Shown: piece after piece, positions 1-4,784 of the stretch
How positions within the stretch are numbered: position 1 is the stretch's first letter
Layout of the letters: each line of letters starts with the position of its first letter
From: Spirochaetaceae bacterium
Lineage (GTDB): Bacteria; Spirochaetota; Spirochaetia; Treponematales; Breznakiellaceae
DNA length: 6,630 nucleotides
Assembly (NCBI GenBank): GCA_031265535.1
Contig: JAISCO010000412.1
Location: forward strand, 1 to 6,630
Direction of reading: 5' to 3'
Translations under genes and position numbers: made by a program
Notes under the pieces: generated by a model
The model's database searches: none
What the model was told of the DNA's origin: nothing
Seen by the model: only the letters and a program-made list of their open reading frames with translations

Positions 1-1
1 G

Positions 2-58
2 CATGGGCAGGATATTGCTCCACATGAATTATATGACATGAGTATTTCTGCAAAATAA
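2..58 (+). CDS. C-terminal tail of an unknown cassette gene (partial)
   Basis: An open frame enters from the left window edge and reads 18 codons to a TAA at 56-58 (HGQDIAPHELYDMSISAK). The other two + frames stop at 25-27 and 37-39. It sits 37 bases upstream of the first attC-like site, where the end of a cassette gene is expected. I do not recognise the protein and nothing can be said about function from so short a tail. It could be chance, since 18 open codons is little evidence. Confidence 0.35.
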   Translation, partial: HGQDIAPHELYDMSISAK

Positions 59-95
59 AATATTCAAAAAGCGGATATGAAAAGGTTTTTACGTC

Positions 96-175
96 GCATG
101 ATAGATATGTTTATGCGCCCCCACTATGCTGGAGACGCCGCCAGCAGGCGCTCGTAAACAGCCGGAACGTTATGC
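96..175 (+). mobile_element. attC-like cassette recombination site 1
   Basis: An 80-base foldable site. Outer boxes are GCATGAT (96-102) and GTTATGC (169-175). Inner boxes are GTTTATG (109-115) and CGTAAACAG (153-161). The centre adds GCGCC (115-119) pairing with GGCGC (147-151), and TGCTGG (127-132) pairing with CCAGCA (141-146) around an 8-base loop. This order, R box, spacer, L box, variable centre, L box, spacer, R box, is the integron attC layout. The 3' half is nearly identical to 1427-1449. The 5' outer box carries GAT where functional attC sites have the conserved AAC, so the site may be weakened. Family assignment rests on structure and on repetition within the window. Confidence 0.7.
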
Positions 176-251
176 GAAATGCCGCAAAATATTTTCAACT
201 GTACCTAAAAAAACAGAAGTGTCTACATTTTTATACATTCAGAAAATTATA

Positions 252-280
252 TTGACCATTCTTTCACATTGGGATATACT
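252..280 (+). promoter_or_regulatory. Sigma-70-type promoter of mazEF
   Basis: A -35 box TTGACC (252-257) and a -10 box TATACT (275-280) are separated by 17 bases and end 31 bases before the mazE ATG. It lies inside the cassette, so the pair would be expressed wherever the cassette is inserted. Confidence 0.7.
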
Positions 281-289
281 TAGTATATC
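273..289. promoter_or_regulatory. Palindromic operator overlapping the mazEF -10 box
   Basis: GATATACTTAGTATATC is a perfect 8-1-8 inverted repeat that contains the whole -10 hexamer. MazE-type (AbrB/SpoVT fold) antitoxins, alone or in complex with MazF, bind palindromes in their own promoters and repress them. Its position makes an autoregulatory operator the best reading. This is inference from family behaviour and location. Confidence 0.6.
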
Positions 290-311
290 TTATTGGATTG
301 GGGTTATAAAA

Positions 312-575
312 ATGCAGACAACAATAGTTAAATGGGGTAACAGTCAAGGGATAAGAATCCCTAAGACCTTTTTAAAAAATATTCATGTTTCAGAAAACGA
401 TCCTGTTGATATTATATTATCCGATGAAAAGATAATAATAAAGAAAATTAAGTACAAAAAACATAAAACAACACGAGAACGGCTTGTGGAATTTTATGGG
501 GCGAATTTTGATCAAAAACGTGTTGGTCAGAAAGAAATCGACTGGGGCATGGCTATTGGAAAAGAAAAATGGTAA
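312..575 (+). CDS. mazE: MazE-family antitoxin (AbrB-like DNA-binding domain)
   Basis: An 87-residue protein that would neutralise the MazF toxin encoded next to it and repress the operon. Residues 3-45 form a MazE/AbrB swapped-hairpin domain, with the typical start IVKWGNSQGIRIPK. The basic linker KKIKYKKHKTT is followed by an acidic and aromatic tail ending EIDWGMAIGKEKW, the kind of segment that occupies the MazF groove. I chose the ATG at 312 over the longer frame from 126: the domain begins directly at this Met, it follows a promoter and a G-rich stretch (GGGG, 300-303) 8 bases upstream, and the longer reading would translate the attC site. It overlaps mazF by 7 bases. AT-rich codon use matches the other cassettes rather than the genes after 2600. 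Confidence 0.9.
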   Translation: MQTTIVKWGNSQGIRIPKTFLKNIHVSENDPVDIILSDEKIIIKKIKYKKHKTTRERLVEFYGANFDQKRVGQKEIDWGMAIGKEKW

Positions 576-913
576 AACAGGGTTATATAATTTGGTTGGA
601 CTTTGATCCACAAATTGGTCATGAACAAAGAGGGCGACGCCCTGCATTGGTGATTAGTAATGAAGTTTTCAATAATTTTTCAAGTTTGGCTATTGTTTGC
701 CTGATAACAAACACGGTAAAAAGCTATCCATTTCATATAAAATTAGATGAAAGGACCAAGACGACAGGGGTTATACTGTGCGATCAAGCGAGGACATTGG
801 ATATCAATGCACGTAATTTTGAATATATAGAATTGGTCCCTGAAGATATTTTACTTGAAGTATTGGATATTATTACTGGTTTTATTGAAATTGAAAATAA
901 GGAAAATGAATAA
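569..913 (+). CDS. mazF: MazF/PemK-family mRNA interferase toxin
   Basis: A 114-residue protein, the usual MazF length, expected to be a cytoplasmic, ribosome-independent, sequence-specific RNA-cleaving endoribonuclease held inactive by MazE. The diagnostic N-terminus GYIIWLDFDPQIGHEQRGRRPALVIS is a near-textbook PemK/MazF strand and loop. Arg24, before Pro25, and Thr47 in the CLITNT segment correspond to the catalytic Arg and Thr of characterised MazF enzymes. The YPFHIKL and GVILCDQARTLD blocks are also conserved. Its ATG lies inside the last codons of mazE (7-base overlap), so translation is probably coupled, with the antitoxin made first. No frameshift or missing key residue is seen, so the toxin looks intact. 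The cleavage sequence cannot be predicted from the window. Confidence 0.93.
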   Translation: MVKQGYIIWLDFDPQIGHEQRGRRPALVISNEVFNNFSSLAIVCLITNTVKSYPFHIKLDERTKTTGVILCDQARTLDINARNFEYIELVPEDILLEVLDIITGFIEIENKENE

Positions 914-928
914 TAAATGCGGCACTTC

Positions 929-976
929 GCATAACAAGTCTGTTTACGCGCCCCAGCTGAGCTGGGGACGCCGCCT
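929..976 (+). mobile_element. 5' half of an attC-like site (site 2), 3' half not adjacent
   Basis: GCATAAC (929-935, with the conserved AAC), a short spacer and CTGTTTACG (940-948) are the reverse complement of the outer and inner boxes at 1427-1449 and 153-175. CCCCAGCTGAGCTGGGG (951-967) is a 17-base palindrome forming the central stem, and GACGCCGCC (967-975) also occurs in the centre of site 1. After about 976 similarity to site 1 ends. The matching CGTAAACAG and GTTATG half is found only 450 bases further on. Confidence 0.65.
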
Positions 977-1102
977 TTTGCGGTTCCGGGGTTCTGTTCG
1001 TCTAGATAAGTCGCTTCGCTCCATTCTCACGTCGTTGCCCCGGCACATTTTGCCCCGCCCTGCAAATGCTACGCATTTGCTTATCCAGTTTGTAAAATTG
1101 AA
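977..1102. repeat. Palindrome-rich spacer before the small membrane protein
   Basis: No gene is supported here. GCAAATG (1062-1068) and CATTTGC (1074-1080) form a perfect 7-bp hairpin with a 5-base loop. CCGC (971-974) can pair with GCGG (980-983). The block is rich in TTCGC/GCGAAG-type motifs and GC-rich compared with the flanking genes. It may be a remnant of a larger or different attC, but I cannot fold it convincingly. A promoter is not evident. Confidence 0.4.
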
Positions 1103-1116
1103 AAGGAGTTTGACTT

Positions 1117-1311
1117 ATGGGCAGTATAATACTAATGGTTTTCTTATTCATTGTAGCGTTGATTTTTTGGACTTTTAGTCATAATGCTTTTCAAAGAAAG
1201 AAAAAAGTTTTAGGCGTCATTCTTCTTATTATAAGTTTGGTATTTTTTATTCCGGTGGCAATCATGGTTTTCACTGTTGCTATGATAACTTTAAAAATTA
1301 TAAATTTATAA
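1117..1311 (+). CDS. Small two-helix membrane protein, unknown function
   Basis: A 64-residue protein made almost entirely of two hydrophobic helices, residues about 3-20 and 31-60, joined by a basic loop (HNAFQRKKKV). This places the loop in the cytoplasm by the positive-inside rule, with both ends outside or periplasmic. The ATG has a strong ribosome binding site, AAGGAG at 1103-1108, 8 bases upstream. The gene lies between two halves of an attC-like site and shares low GC content with the other cassettes. Small membrane proteins of unknown role are common cassette cargo. No catalytic motif is visible. It is not a clear holin, toxin or immunity family member as far as I can tell. Confidence 0.7.
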   Translation: MGSIILMVFLFIVALIFWTFSHNAFQRKKKVLGVILLIISLVFFIPVAIMVFTVAMITLKIINL

Positions 1312-1342
1312 AACAAGTCACTGCTTGTCCGGTTTAGCATAA

Positions 1343-1420
1343 AAACCATCAGATATTGTTCTTGAGCCTTCTGAACAAAAAATATTGGAATATATTATTT
1401 TAGAAGAGGGGAGGCGATAA
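1343..1420 (+). pseudogene. C-terminal remnant of a lost cassette gene
   Basis: A 25-codon open stretch with protein-like composition ends in TAA at 1418-1420. It includes DIVLEPSEQKILEYIILEEG, which looks like an amphipathic helical tail. It has no start codon of its own and is preceded directly by an in-frame stop (1340-1342). It ends 7 bases before the CGTAAACAG half-site. I read it as the surviving end of a deleted or truncated cassette gene. Chance cannot be excluded at this length. Confidence 0.35.
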
Positions 1421-1426
1421 AATAGT

Positions 1427-1449
1427 CGTAAACAGCCGGAACGTTATGT
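1427..1449 (+). mobile_element. 3' half of an attC-like site (cassette junction)
   Basis: CGTAAACAG (1427-1435), the 7-base spacer CCGGAAC and GTTATGT (1443-1449) repeat positions 153-175, with only the final base differing. The cassette junction would fall after the G at 1443. No complete 5' half lies just upstream. The nearest good partner is at 929-948, so this and site 2 may be the two ends of one attC split by inserted DNA. Confidence 0.65.
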
Positions 1450-1492
1450 GCAATACATCCCTAAATTTCTTTGAAATTTATAAAAATAATAT

Positions 1493-1521
1493 TTGACAAA
1501 TTATTTGTTATATAATATAAT
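1493..1521 (+). promoter_or_regulatory. Perfect consensus sigma-70 promoter inside the cassette
   Basis: TTGACA (1493-1498) and TATAAT (1516-1521) match both consensus hexamers at the ideal 17-base spacing. The box ends 30 bases before the first gene of the cassette. Surrounding sequence is very AT-rich, but agreement at all 12 positions with optimal spacing is unlikely to be chance. Confidence 0.8.
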
Positions 1522-1551
1522 AAAAAAATAGTCATTCGGAGGATATATATT

Positions 1552-1791
1552 GTGTCAAAATTATTGAAATTCTGTAAAATAATTTGGGTGATATTTGCTT
1601 TGTTTACTGCTGGTGATTTAATCACAGCAATAATAATTACTTTTATAGATAATGAGTCTAACATTTTGGTTCATACTGGCGGACCACAGGTCTATATATC
1701 AACATTTTTTTATAGACTTGCGATGGTAACATTCTATTATTTATTTACAGTATTTGTGGAAAAATGGACTAGAAAAAATGACATTGAATAA
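1552..1791 (+). CDS. Small membrane protein, unknown function (first of an overlapping pair)
   Basis: A 79-residue protein starting at GTG, with GGAGG (1538-1542) 9 bases upstream and a perfect promoter before it. Two hydrophobic segments are predicted by eye: residues about 8-31 and 48-68. Between them is a polar loop with DNESNILVHTGGPQ. The tail EKWTRKNDIE is charged. I recognise no family. Its end overlaps the next frame by 14 bases, implying co-translation and perhaps a two-component membrane assembly. The opposite-strand frame over 1461-1664 is a shadow caused by AT-richness. Confidence 0.65.
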   Translation: MSKLLKFCKIIWVIFALFTAGDLITAIIITFIDNESNILVHTGGPQVYISTFFYRLAMVTFYYLFTVFVEKWTRKNDIE

Positions 1792-2053
1792 AGCAAATAT
1801 ACTATTTAGTAAATACTCGTATTTGATAATAATTGGTATAATTTTATTTTTCATAATAAGTACATTTTATCCTGGATTATTATATATAATTTATTTCTTT
1901 GTTTATCCAAGTTTCTTATTATTTCATACTGTGATCCATTACTTTTTAGAATATTTGGAAATTACCGCTTGTATTTCCACAATGATATTGGGAACAATAT
2001 CTTTATTAAAATATATTGAAATAAAAAACTCAAATAATTGTGATAAAATATAA
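1778..2053 (+). CDS. Small membrane protein, unknown function (second of an overlapping pair)
   Basis: A 91-residue protein beginning MTLNKANILFSKYS. Three hydrophobic stretches are visible: residues about 15-30, 33-55 and 62-82. It ends with a polar tail (KNSNNCDKI). I chose the ATG at 1778 over the TTG at 1754 because it gives a normal polar N-terminus before the first helix; a clear ribosome binding site is lacking for either. The ATG lies within the last codons of the upstream gene, so expression is probably by translational coupling. Function is unknown. It is the last gene of the cassette, 34 bases before the attC-like half-site region begins. Confidence 0.6.
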   Translation: MTLNKANILFSKYSYLIIIGIILFFIISTFYPGLLYIIYFFVYPSFLLFHTVIHYFLEYLEITACISTMILGTISLLKYIEIKNSNNCDKI

Positions 2054-2086
2054 GAAAACTATAAAAACAAAATACGGGACGTACTG

Positions 2087-2117
2087 CACATAATAGGACT
2101 GTTTACGCTTCGCCGCC
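2087..2117 (+). mobile_element. 5' half of an attC-like site (site 3), decayed
   Basis: CACATAATAGGACTGTTTACG at 2087-2107 aligns without gaps to 928-948 with 4 differences. It is followed by CTTCGCCGCC, resembling the GACGCCGCC centre of sites 1 and 2. The AAC triplet is AAT. No CGTAAACAG and GTTATG half follows within the window, so this would be either the broken end of the array or a truncated site. Confidence 0.55.
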
Positions 2118-2124
2118 AGTTGAA

Positions 2125-2278
2125 ATGAAAATTATACAAAAGGGTCTTGATATAATAAAAAATATATGGTAAAGATATTTTGCTGGGTCCTTGTATGGGC
2201 TGCGTATATCGGGATATTGAAATTGAGTGTCTGGACTGCAAGATTGATGCAAGAGTGGACAGCCCGGAGCGTTTATGA
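2125..2278 (+). pseudogene. Frameshifted small CxxC-CxxC peptide
   Basis: ATG at 2125 opens MKIIQKGLDIIKNIW and stops at 2170-2172. The sequence just upstream has a run of six A. Dropping one base there would continue the frame through GKDILLGPCMGCVYRDIEIE and on through CLDCKID to a TGA at 2276-2278, about 50 residues in all. CMGC and CLDC are separated by 8 residues, a spacing compatible with a small zinc knuckle or ribbon. Without the shift, a 27-codon frame can start at ATG 2195. It is either a decayed gene or a sequence error. No family is recognised and no good ribosome binding site precedes 2125. Confidence 0.3.
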
Positions 2279-2433
2279 TGCATGATACCCTTGGCCCGTG
2301 TTATATATTGCTGGACGAAGAATATTCGCGATTAGTATTGGTGTTCAAACTTAATGATGGCCTACCGATAATTGCCAGACAACTACAGCGGTGGTATTAC
2401 CTAGAGAATCCTCGGCGGCAGTGGCAAAGGTGA
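2275..2433 (+). CDS. Small hypothetical protein coupled by an ATGA overlap
   Basis: A 52-residue frame starting ATG at 2275, with GGAG (2266-2269) 5 bases upstream. The ATG overlaps the TGA of the preceding frame in an ATGA junction, a classic coupling arrangement. The sequence (LLDEEYSRLVLVFKLNDGLP, then a basic and aromatic C-terminus RWYYLENPRRQW) has protein-like composition but no family I know. If the upstream peptide is frameshifted, both could once have been one gene of about 100 residues. A rival - strand frame with a better ribosome binding site overlaps it at 2351-2458, and only one is likely to be real. Confidence 0.35.
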   Translation: MMHDTLGPCYILLDEEYSRLVLVFKLNDGLPIIARQLQRWYYLENPRRQWQR

Positions 2434-2458
2434 TGCCTAGGGTGGAAAGCATACTCAC
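2351..2458 (-). CDS. Very small ORF with a perfect Shine-Dalgarno, unknown
   Basis: A 35-codon frame starting GTG on the - strand. It is preceded at 8 bases by AGGAGG (complement of 2467-2472), a full anti-16S match. The product includes STLGITFATAAEDSLGNTTA and ends in SVGHH, with a mildly hydrophobic character and no recognised family. The ribosome binding site lies at the edge of the 43-base repeat at 2470-2512, so the repeat may bring a translation start with it. An ATG two codons inside the frame is an alternative start. It overlaps the + strand frame at 2275-2433. Confidence 0.3.
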   Translation of the reverse strand: MSMLSTLGITFATAAEDSLGNTTAVVVWQLSVGHH

Positions 2459-2469
2459 ATAACAATCCT

Positions 2470-2512
2470 CCTGGGTATGCCATTTTGTTTTTTCATAGTA
2501 ATAATATCAAGA
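2470..2512. repeat. 43-base dispersed repeat, copy 1
   Basis: Matches 6109-6151 at 41 of 43 positions, in the same orientation; the differences are at 2494 and 2497. On the - strand it contains TTGATA, 17 bases, then CAAAAT, so it could carry a weak promoter reading toward lower coordinates. It lies 125 bases past the end of the lipoprotein gene. Nothing else in 2513-2637 is supported as a gene. Confidence 0.75.
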
Positions 2513-2637
2513 GGACGGGAAAGCGGACCGGGGAAAGATGAGGAAATCTTTACGGGAGATTGCGGGATCTGTTGTAAAGCAACGGTCTCTGTCTTTCGGA
2601 AATGGTGTCAATCACGCCCGCGTTCCCTTTGTCCTGA

Positions 2638-4590
2638 TCAGCTTGTCGAAAACGTCCCGGTAATCGTAACGTCCGTAGCGGGCATGGTGAAGGTATAGCT
2701 ACCGCCATCATCGGTTGGTTGGTAATTAACCGCGCCGCCGTTCGTATTCGTTATGGTCAGGCTTGACGAATTGTATGTATAGCCTTGATTGATATTGGGG
2801 CTTACATAAACTGTTACGATGGTTCCCTCAGCGGCGTTTCCTTGGGGATTGGTCGTTATGGTTCCGCCAACGACAGGTACTACGCTTGTCGTTATTTTGT
2901 AGCCCGATCCGCTTGTTGAAAAATAACCAAGAATAAATACATCCGAAGCGGGCATGGTGAAGGTATAGACAGCGCCGATAGAGGAGGTTTGGTAGTTAAT
3001 AGCATTGTTGTTACTCTGATTTGTTACACTGAGGCTTGCCAGTTGGAAGCCCAGGTTAATATCGGGGCTTACGGTAATCGTTACTGTGGTTCCCGCAGGG
3101 GCGTTACCCGATGGATTGGTCGTTATCGTTGCGACACTTGGTGGATTTTCATATGTCGTTATGCTGTACGACTGTCCCCCTCCGCTTATGCTAAACGTCC
3201 CGGAGATCGCCACATTAGATGAAGGCATGGTGAAGGTGAAACCGTTAGGAATCTGCTGATAGTTAATAGCCTGGCCGGTACTCGAATTCGTTACGCTCAA
3301 ACTTGCCATTGTATAGCCTTGATCAGGGCTTACGTAAATCCATACGGTTGTTCCCGCAGGTGCGCTCTCTTGTGGATTGGTCGTTATCGTTCCGCTGTTA
3401 CCCGCTTCCACTTTTATTACGTAAGCTTCCGGCGGTGGCGTTCCACCTGAAAACGTCCCGGAGATCGCCACATTAGATGAGGGCATGGTGAAGGTGAAAC
3501 CGTTGGCAGTTTGCTGATAGTTAATAGATTGGCCGGTGCTCGAATTCGTTATGCTCAAACTTGCCATTGTATAGCCTTGATCAGGGCTTACATAAATCGT
3601 TACGGTTTTTCCCGCGAGTGCGTTCGCTTGTGGACTGGTCGTTATCGTTCCGCCGTTACCCGTGTCCACTTTTATTACGTAAGCTCCTGGCTGTGTCTCA
3701 TTCACCTCTACCCTTTCGGCAATATCAGGCGATGATTCGGCAATCTTTTCCGCATATTCTTCTCCGCTGCCTTCCGGTACGATGATAGTTTCCAGCGCGT
3801 CACTGCCGTCAAAAACCCCTTCACCCAATTCGGTTACTCCGTCCCCGGCGCTCCTTTTAAAAACCACCTCGGTCAGCGTAGCAATTTCGCTGAACGCACC
3901 GCTGCCGATACCGGTTACCGATTCCGGTATGACCACGGCGACAATAGTTGTGCCTTTAAAAGCGCTGTCGCCAATTTCGGCTACCGTTGCCGGTATGACC
4001 ACCGACACGATAGCGGCATCCTTAAAAGCGCTGTTACCTATTACCGTTATAGTTACATTGCCGATTTTCTCAGGAATAACGATGTTTACCAGTGTCTTGC
4101 CGTAATCGGTAAGCCCTGTTATAGTAAGCCCCGCCGTTTGATTGTACGGCTCGATGTTTCGGGCAAACCGAATGACGGACGATTGCGCTTCGATACCGCC
4201 GTCATATTCAAAAATATAGTCGGCAACTTCGCAGTTAAGCGGGGCGGAATAGGCGGAGTCACTGTACGATGTACTGCCGCTTGCAGACAACGCCTTGACC
4301 TTGAGGGTGTACACCTTTGGATCGGACGTAAGCCTTTTGAGCGGTAATTCCGTAACGCTTACGGTTTCCACAGTGCCGTCAATATCGACCGTGTAAGCCT
4401 CCGCATTCGATACCGCGTCCCATTTGAACGTGAAATCCGCCGGGTCTACCCGCACGTTTACTGGCGCGCCTAAAGGCGTTTTGCCCGTCGAGTCATCAGG
4501 ACCGTTTCCCGTGTCGCACCCAATCAGGCTGAAAATGAGCATAACCCCAGCAATAAAGGTTATCATTCCGAAAAGTCGTCTCTTAAACAT
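2638..4590 (-). CDS. Surface lipoprotein with BspA-type leucine-rich repeats and InlB-type B-repeats
   Basis: A 650-residue predicted outer-surface lipoprotein. Residues 1-25 are a signal peptide with basic start MFKRR, a hydrophobic core and the lipobox SLIGC, with Cys25 the lipidation site. A fibronectin III-like module spans about 38-118 (APVNVRVDPADFTFKWDAV). BspA/TpLRR leucine-rich repeats follow at about 155-275 (IGNSAFKDAAIVSVVIPATV and similar units). Then come four divergent InlB B-repeats of about 80 residues at 302-381, 388-468, 474-559 and 563-649. Each has GTITT-P, a central YVSP block and ends TFTMP--V-I-G-F. B-repeats 1 and 2 are closely similar also in DNA, suggesting recent duplication. 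Such proteins usually mediate adhesion to host, polysaccharide or other cells; the ligand here is unknown. AAGGAG lies 8 bases before the ATG. No enzymatic domain is seen. Confidence 0.88.
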   Translation of the reverse strand: MFKRRLFGMITFIAGVMLIFSLIGCDTGNGPDDSTGKTPLGAPVNVRVDPADFTFKWDAVSNAEAYTVDIDGTVETVSVTELPLKRLTSDPKVYTLKVKALSASGSTSYSDSAYSAPLNCEVADYIFEYDGGIEAQSSVIRFARNIEPYNQTAGLTITGLTDYGKTLVNIVIPEKIGNVTITVIGNSAFKDAAIVSVVIPATVAEIGDSAFKGTTIVAVVIPESVTGIGSGAFSEIATLTEVVFKRSAGDGVTELGEGVFDGSDALETIIVPEGSGEEYAEKIAESSPDIAERVEVNETQPGAYVIKVDTGNGGTITTSPQANALAGKTVTIYVSPDQGYTMASLSITNSSTGQSINYQQTANGFTFTMPSSNVAISGTFSGGTPPPEAYVIKVEAGNSGTITTNPQESAPAGTTVWIYVSPDQGYTMASLSVTNSSTGQAINYQQIPNGFTFTMPSSNVAISGTFSISGGGQSYSITTYENPPSVATITTNPSGNAPAGTTVTITVSPDINLGFQLASLSVTNQSNNNAINYQTSSIGAVYTFTMPASDVFILGYFSTSGSGYKITTSVVPVVGGTITTNPQGNAAEGTIVTVYVSPNINQGYTYNSSSLTITNTNGGAVNYQPTDDGGSYTFTMPATDVTITGTFSTS

Positions 4591-4598
4591 AGTAAAAC

Positions 4599-4604
4599 TC
4601 CTTA
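4599..4604 (-). promoter_or_regulatory. Ribosome binding site of the lipoprotein gene
   Basis: The - strand reads AAGGAG about 8 bases before the ATG at 4590, which fixes the start at the first Met of the signal peptide. No convincing -35/-10 pair was found in the 170 bases upstream. Confidence 0.75.
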
Positions 4605-4674
4605 CAGAAATTTTATGTTCACCGCATACGCGGATAAAACGTTACGGAATAAGCGCCGTTGTGCCCGAAGAGCG

Positions 4675-4744
4675 GCGGCACGGATGCCGCTGTTTCTAAT
4701 AGCGGCCGCCAACGGTGGCTGTGTAGAGTTTGCAGAGCAAACTC
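4675..4744. repeat. Hairpin pair in the gap between two - strand genes
   Basis: GCGGCA (4675-4680) pairs with TGCCGC (4685-4690) around 4 bases. GAGTTTGC (4726-4733) pairs perfectly with GCAAACTC (4737-4744) around 3 bases. Neither is followed by a clear T tract in the direction of the genes, so they look more like mRNA-stabilising or processing structures, or repeat remnants, than simple terminators. Confidence 0.5.
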
Positions 4745-4747
4745 CAA

Positions 4748-4784
4748 CTCGTTTCTTCGCTCACGGAATGAGCGCAGAAACGAG
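4748..4784. repeat. Long hairpin spanning the stop codon of the 221-residue gene
   Basis: Arms 4748-4763 and 4769-4784 pair at 15 of 16 positions (CTCGTTTCT with AGAAACGAG, CGCTCA with TGAGCG) around a 5-base loop. The TGA stop of the - strand gene lies in the left arm. The strength and position suggest a 3' end structure that protects or attenuates the transcript. It lacks a downstream T run on the - strand, so a standard intrinsic terminator is not supported. Confidence 0.6.

Larger units (their letters stand above)
170..976 (+). mobile_element. Integron-type gene cassette carrying mazEF
   Basis: The cassette starts just inside the GTT of site 1 and ends in the attC-like half-site beginning at 929. 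Its ends are inverted copies of each other: TTATGCGAAATGCCGCA at 170-186 matches the reverse complement of 918-934 at 16 of 17 positions. In a circularised cassette these ends would meet and extend the stem of its own attC. Toxin-antitoxin pairs are frequent cargo of chromosomal integrons, where they stabilise arrays. The 3' boundary is uncertain because the second half of the attC is missing after about 976. Confidence 0.6.
1444..2107 (+). mobile_element. Integron-type gene cassette with two small membrane proteins
   Basis: The start TTATGTGCAATACATCCC (1444-1461) matches the reverse complement of 2076-2093 at 16 of 18 positions, so the cassette has its own inverted ends. These differ in sequence from those of the mazEF cassette but have the same layout. 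The 3' end carries CACATAAT (2087-2094) and CTGTTTACG (2099-2107), the 5' half of an attC-like site. Here the conserved AAC has become AAT, and no second half follows within the window. Confidence 0.6.

Noticed and set aside
126..311. N-terminal extension of mazE from the ATG at 126
   Set aside because: It would translate the attC-like site, the promoter and the operator; the conserved MazE domain starts exactly at the ATG at 312.
855..1178. 107-codon + strand frame overlapping the end of mazF and the attC-like region
   Set aside because: It reads the palindromes and cassette junction out of frame with mazF, has no ribosome binding site and overlaps the better supported small membrane gene.
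1312..1340. ACAAG/CTTGT hairpin as a terminator or attC 5' half for the small membrane gene
   Set aside because: The stem is only 5 bp with no T run, and the likeness to the other half-sites is limited to AACAAGTC.
2059..2283. 74-codon - strand frame
   Set aside because: It runs antisense through the attC-like half-site and the + strand small frames, with no ribosome binding site or protein-like pattern.
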